Part shown: in pieces, positions 1-8,548 of the stretch
How the letters are laid out: every line of letters starts with the position of its first letter
Position numbering within the stretch: position 1 is the first letter of the stretch
The notes under the pieces: model-generated
The model's database searches: none
What the model was told of the DNA's origin: nothing
The model's input: only the letters and a program-made list of their open reading frames with translations
From: Cryptosporangium arvum DSM 44712
GTDB taxonomy: Bacteria > Actinomycetota > Actinomycetes > Mycobacteriales > Cryptosporangiaceae
Assembly (NCBI RefSeq): GCF_000585375.1
Contig: NZ_KK073874.1
Coordinates: 6,788,894-6,852,893 of the forward strand
Direction: 5' to 3'
Length of the DNA: 64,000 nucleotides
Position numbers and translations under genes: made by a program

Positions 1-266
1 TGCTGCTGCTGCGTGTCGGTCTGCTGGTTGGCGTTGCTGTACACGACCTCGCAGCGGGCGCAGAGCGCCTTGACCTTCGCCTCGAAGAGCGGCTTGTCGA
101 ACTGCTCGTACCGGGTCGTCTGCGATTCCGGGAGCAACAGGGCGATTTTGGCGGTGTCGCTGCTCCGGTCCGAGTCGGAGCCCTCGTCCGAGCTCTCGCA
201 GGCCGTCGTGCCGAGCGCCAGCAGCACGGCGGCGGCAACAGCGACGCCGCGACGCAGAGTGAACAC
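1..266 (-). CDS. sugar ABC transporter substrate-binding lipoprotein (3' part missing)
   Basis: This is the N-terminal 88 residues of an extracytoplasmic solute-binding protein that runs off the left edge. The GTG at 266 has GGGAGG five bases upstream. The start has positive residues (FTLRRG), a hydrophobic stretch and a Cys in ALGTTAC that is a plausible lipobox. It continues KIALLLPESQTTRYEQFD and ends in a region resembling xylose/ribose binding proteins (ALCARCEVVYSNANQQTD). In the family this protein delivers a pentose or related sugar to an ABC importer. It is divergent from a ROK regulator, which fits local control of sugar uptake. The actual sugar cannot be told from this fragment. 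Confidence 0.8.
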   Translation of the reverse strand, partial: MFTLRRGVAVAAAVLLALGTTACESSDEGSDSDRSSDTAKIALLLPESQTTRYEQFDKPLFEAKVKALCARCEVVYSNANQQTDTQQQ

Positions 267-477
267 CAATCCTCCCGATGGGAACGCCACGGTAACACCG
301 GATCGACGCGCAGGGCCGATGGTCTGCACCTTTCGCTTCGGACGCGGGTTCCGTCAAGGAGCACCCATAACGGTTTGGTTTCGTCACAGACCCGACAGTC
401 AGCTGGATCGATAAAGGCGGCGAATGCCTCTAATCTCGCAGTTGAAGCCGCAGGGAGTGACCGGGTTTTGTGTCGCG

Positions 478-509
478 TTGACAGAACTGACGACACGCCC
501 GAATATTCC
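478..509 (+). promoter_or_regulatory. candidate leaderless promoter of the ROK gene
   Basis: A perfect TTGACA lies at 478-483. An AT-rich AATATT follows at 502-507 with 18-base spacing. The ATG at 513 comes five bases after it and has no Shine-Dalgarno, which is the arrangement of leaderless actinobacterial genes. The -10 match is weak. Confidence 0.35.
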
Positions 510-512
510 TCC

Positions 513-1694
513 ATGACTGACCAGGTGTCCGGTGTCATCGCGCTGGGCGGAAACCAACGCCGCCTCGCCGATGCCCTGCGGGCGATGGGACCGAGTACCC
601 GAGCGGATCTGGCCGCGGCGACCGGTCTCTCCAGAGCCACCGTCTCGACTACGCTGAGTGATCTCGCGGACGTCGGCCTGGTCGTCGAACCCGGGGGCAC
701 CGCACCCGCCGGGCCCGCCGGTGGGCGGCCCGCGGCCGTCGTCCAGCTCGCGCCCGGAGCGGGCGTCGTCGCCGGGGTGGACATCGGGCGGCGGCACGTG
801 AACGTCGCCGTCGCCGACCTCGCGCACACCGTCATCGCCGAGCGTGGCGAGCGACTCGCGCCCGACGGGGAACCCACCGCCGAGCACACGCTCGACCTCG
901 CCGCGTCGCTCGTCGTCGCGGCGGTGGAGGAGTCCGGCCACCGCATGGCCGACGTCATCGGCGTCGGCCTCGGTCTGCCGGCTCCGGTCGTGAGCGGCAC
1001 CGGGCTGCTCGGCGCGTCGAACATACTGCCCGCGTGGGCCGGGCTGGCCCCGTCACTCGAGCTCGGGCGGCGTCTCGCCCTCCCCGTCCACGTCGAGAAC
1101 GACGCCAACCTGGGCGCGCTCTCCGAGCACACCTGGGGCGCCGGGCGTGGCAGCGAAGCACTCGTCTACCTGAAGCTCGGCACCGGGATCGGCGGCGGGC
1201 TCGTCGTCGGCGGCCGGTTGTTCCGCGGTATCTCCGGCACCGCCGGGGAGATCGGCCACCTGAGCCTGGACGCGGCCGGCGACGTGTGCCGGTGCGGCAA
1301 CCGCGGCTGCCTCGAGCTGGTGGCCGGCGGGGCGGCGCTGGTCTCGGTGCTGGGACGCGGGCGACCGGAGGTGCGGACGCTGGCCGACGTCGTCCGGCTG
1401 GTCGCCGACGGTGACGCCCCGTGCCGGCGGATCGTCTCGGACGCCGGCACCGCGATCGGCATCGCGCTCGGCGGCCTGGTCAACCTGCTCAACCCGGACC
1501 GGGTCGTGGTGGGCGGCGAGCTGGCCGCCACCGGCCGCGTCCTGCTCGATCCGCTGCGCCACGCGCTGGGCCGCAGCGCGGTGCCGTCGGCCGTCGACGC
1601 GGTGGACGTGGTGCAGGGCACCCTGGGCGGGCGCGCCGAAGCCCTGGGCGCGGTGGCCCTGGTCCTGCGCGAACCCTCCCCCGCCGTCCCCTGA
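513..1694 (+). CDS. ROK family transcriptional regulator
   Basis: A 393-residue ROK protein with an N-terminal winged helix (about residues 12-60, STRADLAAATGLSRATVS) and a C-terminal sugar-kinase-like ATPase fold. The glycine-rich phosphate-binding segment is GTGIGGG, and the ROK zinc signature CRCGNRGCLE is intact. Members of this class (NagC, XylR, Mlc) repress sugar-uptake genes and release DNA on binding a sugar or sugar phosphate. It is divergent from the sugar-binding lipoprotein and probably controls it. An in-frame upstream GTG at 375 exists, but the helix-turn-helix begins near the ATG at 513 and the candidate promoter lies just before it, so 513 was chosen. Confidence 0.85.
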   Translation: MTDQVSGVIALGGNQRRLADALRAMGPSTRADLAAATGLSRATVSTTLSDLADVGLVVEPGGTAPAGPAGGRPAAVVQLAPGAGVVAGVDIGRRHVNVAVADLAHTVIAERGERLAPDGEPTAEHTLDLAASLVVAAVEESGHRMADVIGVGLGLPAPVVSGTGLLGASNILPAWAGLAPSLELGRRLALPVHVENDANLGALSEHTWGAGRGSEALVYLKLGTGIGGGLVVGGRLFRGISGTAGEIGHLSLDAAGDVCRCGNRGCLELVAGGAALVSVLGRGRPEVRTLADVVRLVADGDAPCRRIVSDAGTAIGIALGGLVNLLNPDRVVVGGELAATGRVLLDPLRHALGRSAVPSAVDAVDVVQGTLGGRAEALGAVALVLREPSPAVP

Positions 1695-1697
1695 GCG

Positions 1698-3056
1698 CTA
1701 CCCGCCCGCGGGGACGAGCGTGCCGACGCACTCCACGTGGTGGGTCATCGGGAACGCGTCGAACGCACGCACCCGGGTGAGCACGTACCCCTCCTCGGCG
1801 AAGGTCGCGACGTCGCGGGCGAACGCCGCCGGGTCGCACGCCACGTAGGCGACGGCCCGGGGGGTTCGTGCCGCCACCTCGCGCACCACCGCGGCGCCCG
1901 CTCCGGACCGGGGCGGGTCGAGCACCACCAGGTCGTGCTCGCCGGCCAGCCCGCCGTCCAGCGCCTTGTCGACCCGCGCGGTGACGACCTCGACGTTGGC
2001 CAGGTCGCGGAGGTTGCGGCGGGCGTCGTCGCAGGCGCCCTTGTCGGCCTCGACGGCCACCACCCGGCCGCCCGGCCCCACCCGCTCGCCGAGCACCCCG
2101 GCGAAGAGGCCGGCTCCGGCGTACAGGTCGAGCACCGACTCGCCCGGCTGCGGTGCCAGCGCTTCGAGGACGGCGTCGGCGAGCGCGCCCGGTGCCTCCG
2201 GGTGCACCTGCCAGAACCCGTCGGCGCGCACGTACCACCGACGCCCCGCGGCGACCTCGCGCACCCGGCGGTGCCCACGCACCGCCTCGGCGGCCGGCCG
2301 GCCGGTGTTGCGCACCGGCGAGGACGCCGCCAGCACCGCCACCGACTCGGGCAGTTCCTCGGGCAGCTCGACCACGACCGGACGGCGCGGCGCGGGCCGG
2401 CCGTGTGACCGGCCGTGCGGCCGGCGCCGGTGGTCGCGCCCACCCGACGGCTTGACGTCGAGGACCACCGCGTCGTCGCCGGCGCCGGACGCCACCGCCT
2501 CCACCGCGGTCAGCCCCGGCCACGGCAGGTCGGTGACCCCGAGCGCCTCGATCCGCGGGTCGGCGATCAGGCAGCGCTCCACCGGCAGCACCTCGCGGGA
2601 GCGGTGCGGGTGCAGCCCCGCCCGACCGGCGGGGTCCACCGCGAACTGCACGCGCGTCCGCCAGCCCAGCGCGCCGCCGGGCAGTTCCTCGACACCGCCG
2701 AAGATCTCGTCGACCCCGGACACCCGGCCCAGCCGCGTCAGCTGCTCGCGCACGACCGAGGCCTTCAGCGCGCGCTGCGCCTCCGGAGCCACGTGCTGCA
2801 GGTCGCACCCCCCGCACCCGCCCGGGTGCGCGTACGGGCACGGCGGCTCGACCCGATCCGGGGAGGCACGCACCACCGACACCGCGTCCGCCCGGCAGAA
2901 CGCCCCGCCGCGGTCCTCGGTCACCTCGGCGACGACCCGCTCCCCCGGCAGCGCGTGCCGGACGAACAGCACCCGGCCCTCGTGCCGCCCGACGCAGTGC
3001 CCGCCGTGCGCGAACGCCTCGACGTCCACCTCGAACGACTGCCCGACCCAGCTCAC
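1698..3056 (-). CDS. TRAM-domain class I SAM-dependent RNA methyltransferase (RumA/TrmA family)
   Basis: 452 residues. An N-terminal TRAM domain (about 5-60) is followed by an iron-sulfur-type cysteine cluster (CPYAHPGGCGGCDLQHV, about 73-90). The C-terminal methyltransferase has SAM motif LDLYAGAGLF, the motif VVLDPPRSG and the catalytic-cysteine segment YVACDP. The family methylates C5 of uridine in 23S rRNA or tRNA. Between the domains is a His/Arg-rich low-complexity linker (DHRRRPHGRSHGR). The GTG start overlaps the stop of the upstream permease as GTGA, so the two are translationally coupled, the same pairing as Rv2690c/Rv2689c. Which uridine it modifies cannot be told. Confidence 0.9.
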   Translation of the reverse strand: MSWVGQSFEVDVEAFAHGGHCVGRHEGRVLFVRHALPGERVVAEVTEDRGGAFCRADAVSVVRASPDRVEPPCPYAHPGGCGGCDLQHVAPEAQRALKASVVREQLTRLGRVSGVDEIFGGVEELPGGALGWRTRVQFAVDPAGRAGLHPHRSREVLPVERCLIADPRIEALGVTDLPWPGLTAVEAVASGAGDDAVVLDVKPSGGRDHRRRPHGRSHGRPAPRRPVVVELPEELPESVAVLAASSPVRNTGRPAAEAVRGHRRVREVAAGRRWYVRADGFWQVHPEAPGALADAVLEALAPQPGESVLDLYAGAGLFAGVLGERVGPGGRVVAVEADKGACDDARRNLRDLANVEVVTARVDKALDGGLAGEHDLVVLDPPRSGAGAAVVREVAARTPRAVAYVACDPAAFARDVATFAEEGYVLTRVRAFDAFPMTHHVECVGTLVPAGG

Positions 3057-5053
3057 GGCGTCCCCGTGCGGTCGAGACCCCGCCGGACCGCTCCGGGGCC
3101 GGTCACCCGGTCCGCCCGGTCCGGGTCACGGCCCTCGGTCGACGACAACTGCCACGGCACACTCGTCACCATCACTCCGGGTTCGAACAGCAGGCGGCCC
3201 TTGAGCCGCAACGCGCTCTGGTTGTGCAACAGGTGTTCCCACCAGTGCCCGACGACGTACTCGGGGATGAACACGGTCACCACGTCACGCGGCGACTCCC
3301 GGCGCAGCCCGTGCACGAAGTCGAGGATCGGCCGGGTGATCTCCCGGAACGGCGATTCCACCACGGTCAGCGGCAGCGTGATGCCCCGCCGGTCCCACTC
3401 TTCCTGCAGCGTGCGCGTCGACTGGTCGTCGACGTTCACGGTGACCGCGGTCAGCGAGTCGGGCCGGGTCGCCTTCGCGTACGCCAGCGCGCGCAGCGTC
3501 GGCTGGTGCAGCGTCGAGACCAGCACGACCGCGTGGTTGCGGGAGGGCAGGATCGGCCTCTCCTCGGTGGGGCGCAGCTCCTCGGCCACCCGGTTGTAGT
3601 GCTTCCGGATCCCCAGCATCAGCAGGTAGATGAACGCCATCGCGGCGATCGCGATCCAGGCGCCCTGCAGGAACTTGGTGGCCAGCACGATGATCAGCAC
3701 GGTGCCGGTCATGACCAGGCCGAACGCGTTGATGGCCTGCGAGCGGCGCATCCGGCGGCGCGTCACCGGGTCGCGCTCGACCCGCAGCAGCCGGTTCCAG
3801 TGCCGCACCATGCCGATCTGGCTGAGCGTGAACGAGACGAACACCCCGACGATGTAGAGGTGGATCAGCGCGCTGGGGTCGGCGTCGAACGCGACGAGCA
3901 GGATCCCGGCGGCCACCGCGAGGAACACGATGCCGTTGCTGAACGCCAGCCGGTCACCGCGGGTGTGCAGCTGCCGGGGCAGGTACCGGTCCTGCGCGAG
4001 GATCGAGGCCAGCACCGGGAAGCCGTTGAACGCGGTGTTGGCCGCCAGCACCAGGATCAGCGCGGTCATGAACGTGACGAAGTAGAAGCCCGGCGTGAAG
4101 CCGGCGAAGATCGTCTCGCCGAGCTGGGCCACCACGGTCTTCTGCACGTACCCGTCGGGCGCGCCGGCGAGCTGGGTGGCCGGGTCCTCGACGTACTGCA
4201 GGCCGGTCAGCCGGGCCAGCCAGATCATGCAGAGCATCATCGCGACCGAGATCAGCCCGAGCATGAGCAGCGTCGTCGCCGCGTTCTTGCTCTTGGGCTT
4301 GCGGAACGCCGGCACGCCGTTGCTGATCGCCTCGACCCCGGTCAGCGCCGCGCACCCGGACGAGAACGCCCGGGCCAGCAGGAACACCAGCCCGATGCCG
4401 GCCAGCGTCTCCTCGCCGTGGAACTCGAAACCGGCGCTCTCGGCCCGCACCTCGTCGCCGGAGACGAAGATCCGGAACAGGCCCCAGAGCACCATGCCGA
4501 AGATCGCGACCATGAAGCCGTAGGTCGGGATCGCGAACGCCACCCCCGACTCCCGCACCCCGCGCAGGTTCAGTGAGGTCAGCAGAGCCACCAGCAGCAC
4601 CGCCACCAGCATCTGGTGATCGTCGAGCGCGGGGATCGCGGACGCCAGGTTCTGCACCCCGGAGGCGACCGACACCGCGACCGTCAGCACGTAGTCCACC
4701 AGCAGCGCGCTGGCCACGACGAGCCCGAACCCGGGGCCGAGGTTGGTGTTGACCACCTCGTAGTCACCGCCGCCGGACGGGTACGCGTGCACGTTCTGCC
4801 GGTAGGACGCGACGACCGTGAGCAGGACGACGACGACCGCCAGACCGATCCAGGGCGAGAGGTGGTAGGTGGCCAGGCCGGCCGCGCTCAGCGTCGCGAG
4901 GATCTCGGCGGGGGCGTACGCGACCGACGAGAGGGCGTCGGACGCGAAGACCGGCAGCGCGACACGCTTGGGCAACAGGGTTTCGGCGAGCTTGTCGCTC
5001 CGGAGCGCCCGTCCGATGACGAGGCGCTTGAACACGGACGTCGGGGACGGCAC
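3053..5053 (-). CDS. APC-superfamily permease, KimA-like potassium importer candidate
   Basis: 666 residues with about twelve hydrophobic segments (residues about 40-470) and a soluble C-terminal domain (about 480-650). The N-terminus is typical of this permease group (PKRVALPVFASDALSSVAYAP within residues 28-50). Proteins with this layout include Bacillus KimA, a potassium importer controlled by c-di-AMP. The potassium role here is inferred from family and from the divergent TrkA pair 90 bp upstream. The region between (5054-5142) must hold both promoters. A general amino-acid permease function is the alternative. Confidence 0.8.
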   Translation of the reverse strand: MPSPTSVFKRLVIGRALRSDKLAETLLPKRVALPVFASDALSSVAYAPAEILATLSAAGLATYHLSPWIGLAVVVVLLTVVASYRQNVHAYPSGGGDYEVVNTNLGPGFGLVVASALLVDYVLTVAVSVASGVQNLASAIPALDDHQMLVAVLLVALLTSLNLRGVRESGVAFAIPTYGFMVAIFGMVLWGLFRIFVSGDEVRAESAGFEFHGEETLAGIGLVFLLARAFSSGCAALTGVEAISNGVPAFRKPKSKNAATTLLMLGLISVAMMLCMIWLARLTGLQYVEDPATQLAGAPDGYVQKTVVAQLGETIFAGFTPGFYFVTFMTALILVLAANTAFNGFPVLASILAQDRYLPRQLHTRGDRLAFSNGIVFLAVAAGILLVAFDADPSALIHLYIVGVFVSFTLSQIGMVRHWNRLLRVERDPVTRRRMRRSQAINAFGLVMTGTVLIIVLATKFLQGAWIAIAAMAFIYLLMLGIRKHYNRVAEELRPTEERPILPSRNHAVVLVSTLHQPTLRALAYAKATRPDSLTAVTVNVDDQSTRTLQEEWDRRGITLPLTVVESPFREITRPILDFVHGLRRESPRDVVTVFIPEYVVGHWWEHLLHNQSALRLKGRLLFEPGVMVTSVPWQLSSTEGRDPDRADRVTGPGAVRRGLDRTGTP

Positions 5054-5142
5054 GGCGATAGCGTACGTCTGCCCCCTGCACGCGGCCGGATAGGGATGCA
5101 GGTAGTAGCCTCCGAGCCAGTCAGCGCTGGAAGGATGCGCAC

Positions 5143-5814
5143 GTGCACATCGTCATCATGGGCTGCGGTCGCGTGGGATCGACGCTCGCGCAGAGCCTGG
5201 AGAAGCGCGGGCACACCGTGGCCGTCATCGACCAGAACCCCGACGCGTTCCGCCGTCTCGGCCCGAACTTCGCCGGTTCGACGGTCACCGGGGTCGGGTT
5301 CGAGCGCCGCACGCTCGAGGAGGCCGGCATCGAGCGGGCCGACGCGTTCGCGGCGGTGAGCAGCGGCGACAACTCGAACATCATCTCCGCGCGTCTGGCC
5401 CGCGAGACGTTCGGCGTGCAGCGCGTGGTCGCGCGCATCTACGACCCCCGCCGCGCCGCGGTCTACGAGCGGCTCGGCATCCCCACCGTCGCCACCGTGC
5501 GCTGGACCTCCGACCAGGTGCTCCGCGCGCTCACGCCGGAGAGTTCGGTCGAGGTCTGGCGGGATCCCTCCGGCTCGATCGTCATGATCGAACCGCCGCT
5601 CCACCCGGGCTGGCTCACCCAGAAGATCTCCGCGCTGGAGGAGGCCACCGGCTTCCGCGTCGCCTACCTCACCCGGTTCGGCGTCGGGCACCTGTGCAGC
5701 AACTCGACGGTCATCCAGGAGGGCGACCGGATCTTCATCCTGGCGTCCGAGGGTCAGGTCGAGAAGGTCAGCGCGATCGCCGGGTCCGCCCCGGCCGAAT
5801 CCAGGGGGCACTAG
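5143..5814 (+). CDS. trkA: TrkA-type potassium uptake regulatory protein (first of pair)
   Basis: 223 residues. It has an N-terminal Rossmann RCK_N domain with the nucleotide-binding start MHIVIMGCGRVGSTLA and acidic VIDQNPDAF after the second strand, then an RCK_C domain (about 140-220). Such proteins bind NAD(H) or nucleotides and gate membrane potassium transporters. The GTG start at 5143 has GGAAGG upstream. It is followed one base after its stop by a second TrkA gene, as in the mycobacterial ceoB-ceoC pair, so the products probably form a hetero-oligomer. No TrkH/KtrB membrane partner lies next to it; the divergent permease is the only local transporter. Confidence 0.88.
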   Translation: MHIVIMGCGRVGSTLAQSLEKRGHTVAVIDQNPDAFRRLGPNFAGSTVTGVGFERRTLEEAGIERADAFAAVSSGDNSNIISARLARETFGVQRVVARIYDPRRAAVYERLGIPTVATVRWTSDQVLRALTPESSVEVWRDPSGSIVMIEPPLHPGWLTQKISALEEATGFRVAYLTRFGVGHLCSNSTVIQEGDRIFILASEGQVEKVSAIAGSAPAESRGH

Positions 5815-5815
5815 C

Positions 5816-6490
5816 ATGCGCGTCGCGATCGCGGGTGCGGGCAACGTCGGACGTTCGGTGGCCAACGAGCTGGTGGAGAACGGTCACCAGGTGCTGCTGA
5901 TCGACCGGGACCCCCGCCAGATGCGCAGCCACCTGGTGCCGGAGGCCGAGTGGATCCTGGCCGACGCGTGCGAGCTCGCGTCCCTCGACGACGCCGGGCT
6001 GGCCGGGTGCGACGTCGTGGTCGCGGCCACCGGTGACGACAAGGTCAACCTGGTCGTGTCGCTGCTGGCCAAGACCGAGTTCGCGGTCGCCAGGGTCGTG
6101 GCGCGGGTCAACCGGGCCGAGAACGAGTGGCTGTTCACCGACCAGTGGGGCGTCGACGTCTCGGTCAGCAAGCCGCGGCTGATGGCCGCGCTGGTCGAGG
6201 AGGCCGTGACGGTCGGCGACCTGGTCCGGCTGATGACGTTCCGCCAGGGCCAGGCCAACCTGGTCGAGATCACGCTGGCCCCCGACGCGCCCTACGTCGG
6301 GCGTCCGCTGCGTGAGGTTCCGCTGCCGTCGGACGCGGCGCTGGTGGCGATCCTGCGGGGCACGCGCGTGCTGGTGCCCACGCCCGACGACCCGCTGGAG
6401 ACCGGCGACGAGCTGATGTTCCTCTGCCCGCCCGACGCCGAGGACCGGATCCACGCGGTGGTCAGCGGCGACGGCACGTCAGGAGACTGA
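5816..6490 (+). CDS. trkA: TrkA-type potassium uptake regulatory protein (second of pair)
   Basis: 224 residues with the same architecture as the gene before it: Rossmann motif VAIAGAGNVGRSVANEL, LLIDRDP acidic turn, then an RCK_C domain beginning near residue 138. It starts immediately after the first TrkA stop, so they form one operon. The 3' end overlaps the convergent DUF3159 gene by 12 bases. Its role is cytoplasmic nucleotide-dependent gating of potassium transport, inferred from the family. Confidence 0.88.
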   Translation: MRVAIAGAGNVGRSVANELVENGHQVLLIDRDPRQMRSHLVPEAEWILADACELASLDDAGLAGCDVVVAATGDDKVNLVVSLLAKTEFAVARVVARVNRAENEWLFTDQWGVDVSVSKPRLMAALVEEAVTVGDLVRLMTFRQGQANLVEITLAPDAPYVGRPLREVPLPSDAALVAILRGTRVLVPTPDDPLETGDELMFLCPPDAEDRIHAVVSGDGTSGD

Positions 6491-7342
6491 CGCCGGCTCC
6501 GACTCGGTCGCAGCGGCGATCGCCCGGCGGCCGTACCAGACCGTGAACAGCAGGCACGCGCCGAACATCGGCCAGCCCATCGCCAGCGACGCCCAGCCGA
6601 GCGCGTCGGCGTTGTGCTGGGACCAGAGGTAGATCTGCACGCCCGCGCGGATCGCGAACATCAGTGCCCACACCAGGCTGATCAGCGAGAACGCCCGCAC
6701 GAGCGGCTTGCTCTCGCGCCAGGCCGGCGGGATCTCGGAGATGAACCGCCACGCGTACCCGATGACCGGGCGCCGGATCAGCACGGACCCGGCGCAGAGC
6801 AGCGCGCCACCGGTGTTGCGGGCGATGTTGAGCAGGTAGAAGTCCTCGGCCTGCCCGGTGCGCGCCGCGATGAACGCCGCGATACCGACCGCGAACAGCC
6901 CGTTCAGCGCGTGCCGCACGGAGTCCTTGCGGATCAGCCGGTACGCCGCGATCAGCGCCGCCGACCCGACCGCCGCCCACAACGCCGGCTTCAGCGACGT
7001 CGCCATGTTGGCCAGGACGAACACGAGGACCGGCAGCGAGCTCTCGATCAGCCCGCGCAGACCCCCGAGCTGCTCGCGGACCTGGTCGGCGATCGAGATC
7101 TGCTCGTCGTCCTTCGTGCCGTCGTCGGCCTTCGCCTCCGCGGGCGCCCCCGGCGGGGTGATGACGACGCGACGGCGTGGCGCGGGATCGCCCGGCGGAA
7201 CGCCCGTGACCAGCTCGGCCGCTTCCTCGGCGATGATGTCCGCCGCTCGCGACGCGGGGAGCGCCTCCTCGACCCTGCGCTGCTCGGCCTCTGATGACTG
7301 ATCGGTGTGGTCTCCGGTCGGCCGGGCGCGGTGGTCGGTCAC
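6479..7342 (-). CDS. DUF3159 family membrane protein
   Basis: 287 residues. A hydrophilic N-terminus (about 1-95, with RRRVVITPPGAPA) is followed by five or six membrane segments, including LPVLVFVLANMATSLKPALWAA and SLISLVWALMFAIRAG. The DUF3159 pattern AYRLIRKDSVRHALNGLFAV is clear. The function of the family is unknown. Its start overlaps the stop of the OB-fold gene by four bases, and the pair is conserved across actinobacteria (Rv2693c-Rv2694c in M. tuberculosis). Confidence 0.85.
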   Translation of the reverse strand: MTDHRARPTGDHTDQSSEAEQRRVEEALPASRAADIIAEEAAELVTGVPPGDPAPRRRVVITPPGAPAEAKADDGTKDDEQISIADQVREQLGGLRGLIESSLPVLVFVLANMATSLKPALWAAVGSAALIAAYRLIRKDSVRHALNGLFAVGIAAFIAARTGQAEDFYLLNIARNTGGALLCAGSVLIRRPVIGYAWRFISEIPPAWRESKPLVRAFSLISLVWALMFAIRAGVQIYLWSQHNADALGWASLAMGWPMFGACLLFTVWYGRRAIAAATESEPASVS

Positions 7343-7734
7343 GGTGTGGTCGGCTCCAGCGTGTAGAAGGGGTTGAAGATCACTTTACGACCATCCCGCA
7401 GGGCCAGACGCCCCTCGGCCGACAACGAGCGGCCGGGCTCGATCCCGGCGATGCGGCGCCGGCCCAGGAACACCAGCGTGACCGAGCCGGTGCCGTCGAA
7501 CAGCTCGGCCTCCAGCGTCGGCTGGTTGGTGCGAGGCGTGTACCGCACCGACGTCAGGCGGCCGGCGACGGTGGCGACCCGGCCTCGCGGGCAGTCACAG
7601 GCCTTCTGGGCTCCGGACCGGACGCTGGCCTCTTCGAGGGCCTCGGCGTCGAGTTCGCGGTCGGAAGCGGTGAAGCGACGGAACAGGCGTTTCAGACCCG
7701 ATTCTTCGTGGGTCCGCGGCAGCGTGTCAGTCAT
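7339..7734 (-). CDS. OB-fold nucleic-acid-binding domain protein
   Basis: 131 residues. The centre (about 50-130) is an OB-fold of the aspartyl-tRNA-synthetase/RecG type (RVATVAGRLTSVRYTPRTN, then ELFDGTGSVTLVFLGRRRIAGIEPG). It probably binds single-stranded nucleic acid, but no partner is known. The ATG at 7734 was preferred to a GTG at 7743 because GAGGTG sits six bases before the ATG. It is co-transcribed and overlaps with the DUF3159 membrane protein. Confidence 0.8.
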   Translation of the reverse strand: MTDTLPRTHEESGLKRLFRRFTASDRELDAEALEEASVRSGAQKACDCPRGRVATVAGRLTSVRYTPRTNQPTLEAELFDGTGSVTLVFLGRRRIAGIEPGRSLSAEGRLALRDGRKVIFNPFYTLEPTTP

Positions 7735-7794
7735 GGTGGGCACCTCAGCGACGAGTCGGCGCGGCTATGCCGTACAACGCGTCAGCGTCTGTGA

Positions 7795-7822
7795 GGCATA
7801 CCCGGTACCGCGCCGTCGTCAA
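7795..7822 (-). promoter_or_regulatory. candidate sigma-70 promoter for OB-fold/DUF3159 operon
   Basis: On the minus strand TTGACG (7822-7817) and TATGCC (7800-7795) are separated by 16 bases, about 60 bases upstream of the OB-fold gene start. It implies a promoter separate from kdpE. Confidence 0.35.
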
Positions 7823-7873
7823 TCAGGGTACGCACCGTTTCGTCCACCACAATGGGGAACCGTGTCAGCCGCG

Positions 7874-8548
7874 TCACGGTTCGAACCGGTAGCCCATACC
7901 GGCTTCGGTGATCAGGTAGCGGGGGTGCGCCGGGTCGGGTTCGAGCTTGCGGCGCAGCTGCGCGATGTAGACGCGCAGATAGTTGCTCTCGTCGGAATAG
8001 GCCGGCCCCCACACCTCGCGCAGCAGCTGCTTGCGGGCCACCAACCGGCCGGGGTTGCGCACCAGCACTTCGAGCATCCCCCACTCGGTGGGGGTGAGCC
8101 GCACGTCGTTCCCGCCCGCCGTGACCTTCTTCGCGGCGAGATCCACCGTGAACGCGTCGGTGGCCACCACCACTGAATCCGGTGCCGGGGTGGCCCGGCG
8201 CAACGCCGCACGCAGCCGCGCGAGCAACTCGTCCATCCCGAACGGCTTGGTGACGTAGTCGTCGGCACCGGCGTCCAGCGCGAGCACCTTGTCGTCGCTG
8301 TCCTGCCGGGCCGAGAGCACGACGATCGGCCCGGTGAACCACGGCCGCAGCCCCTCGATGACCTCGATGCCGTCCAGGTCGGGCAGGCCGAGGTCGAGGA
8401 CGATCAGCTCCGGGTGCTTGTGCGCGGCGGCCTCGAGCGCGGCCGCACCGTCGGCGGCGGTCTCGACCTCGTAGCCCCGCGCCTTCAGCGTGATCCGCAG
8501 CGCCCGGAGCAGCTGCGGTTCGTCGTCGACCACCAGGACCCTGGTCAT
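7874..8548 (-). CDS. kdpE: KdpE-type response regulator
   Basis: 224 residues of OmpR class. The receiver domain (1-115) has acidic pocket DDE, phospho-acceptor Asp in LIVLDLGLPDLDG, and Lys in VTKPFG. The winged-helix DNA-binding domain (about 130-224) ends YLITEAGMGYRFEP, typical of KdpE. The start overlaps the kdpD stop as ATGA. In the family it activates kdpFABC under potassium limitation. No kdpFABC genes are present in this window, so its targets lie elsewhere. The pair sits between DUF3710 and the OB-fold gene, where M. tuberculosis has other genes. Confidence 0.92.
   Translation of the reverse strand: MTRVLVVDDEPQLLRALRITLKARGYEVETAADGAAALEAAAHKHPELIVLDLGLPDLDGIEVIEGLRPWFTGPIVVLSARQDSDDKVLALDAGADDYVTKPFGMDELLARLRAALRRATPAPDSVVVATDAFTVDLAAKKVTAGGNDVRLTPTEWGMLEVLVRNPGRLVARKQLLREVWGPAYSDESNYLRVYIAQLRRKLEPDPAHPRYLITEAGMGYRFEP

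Noticed and set aside
1034-1414. Alternative frames inside the ROK gene and similar overlapping frames across the window
   Set aside because: High GC content creates long open frames on all strands; these are Arg/Pro-rich and conflict with clear domain-bearing genes.
3180-3195. tRNA T-loop-like GGGTTCGAA
   Set aside because: It lies inside the permease gene and no acceptor or anticodon stem can be built around it. No tRNA was found in the window.
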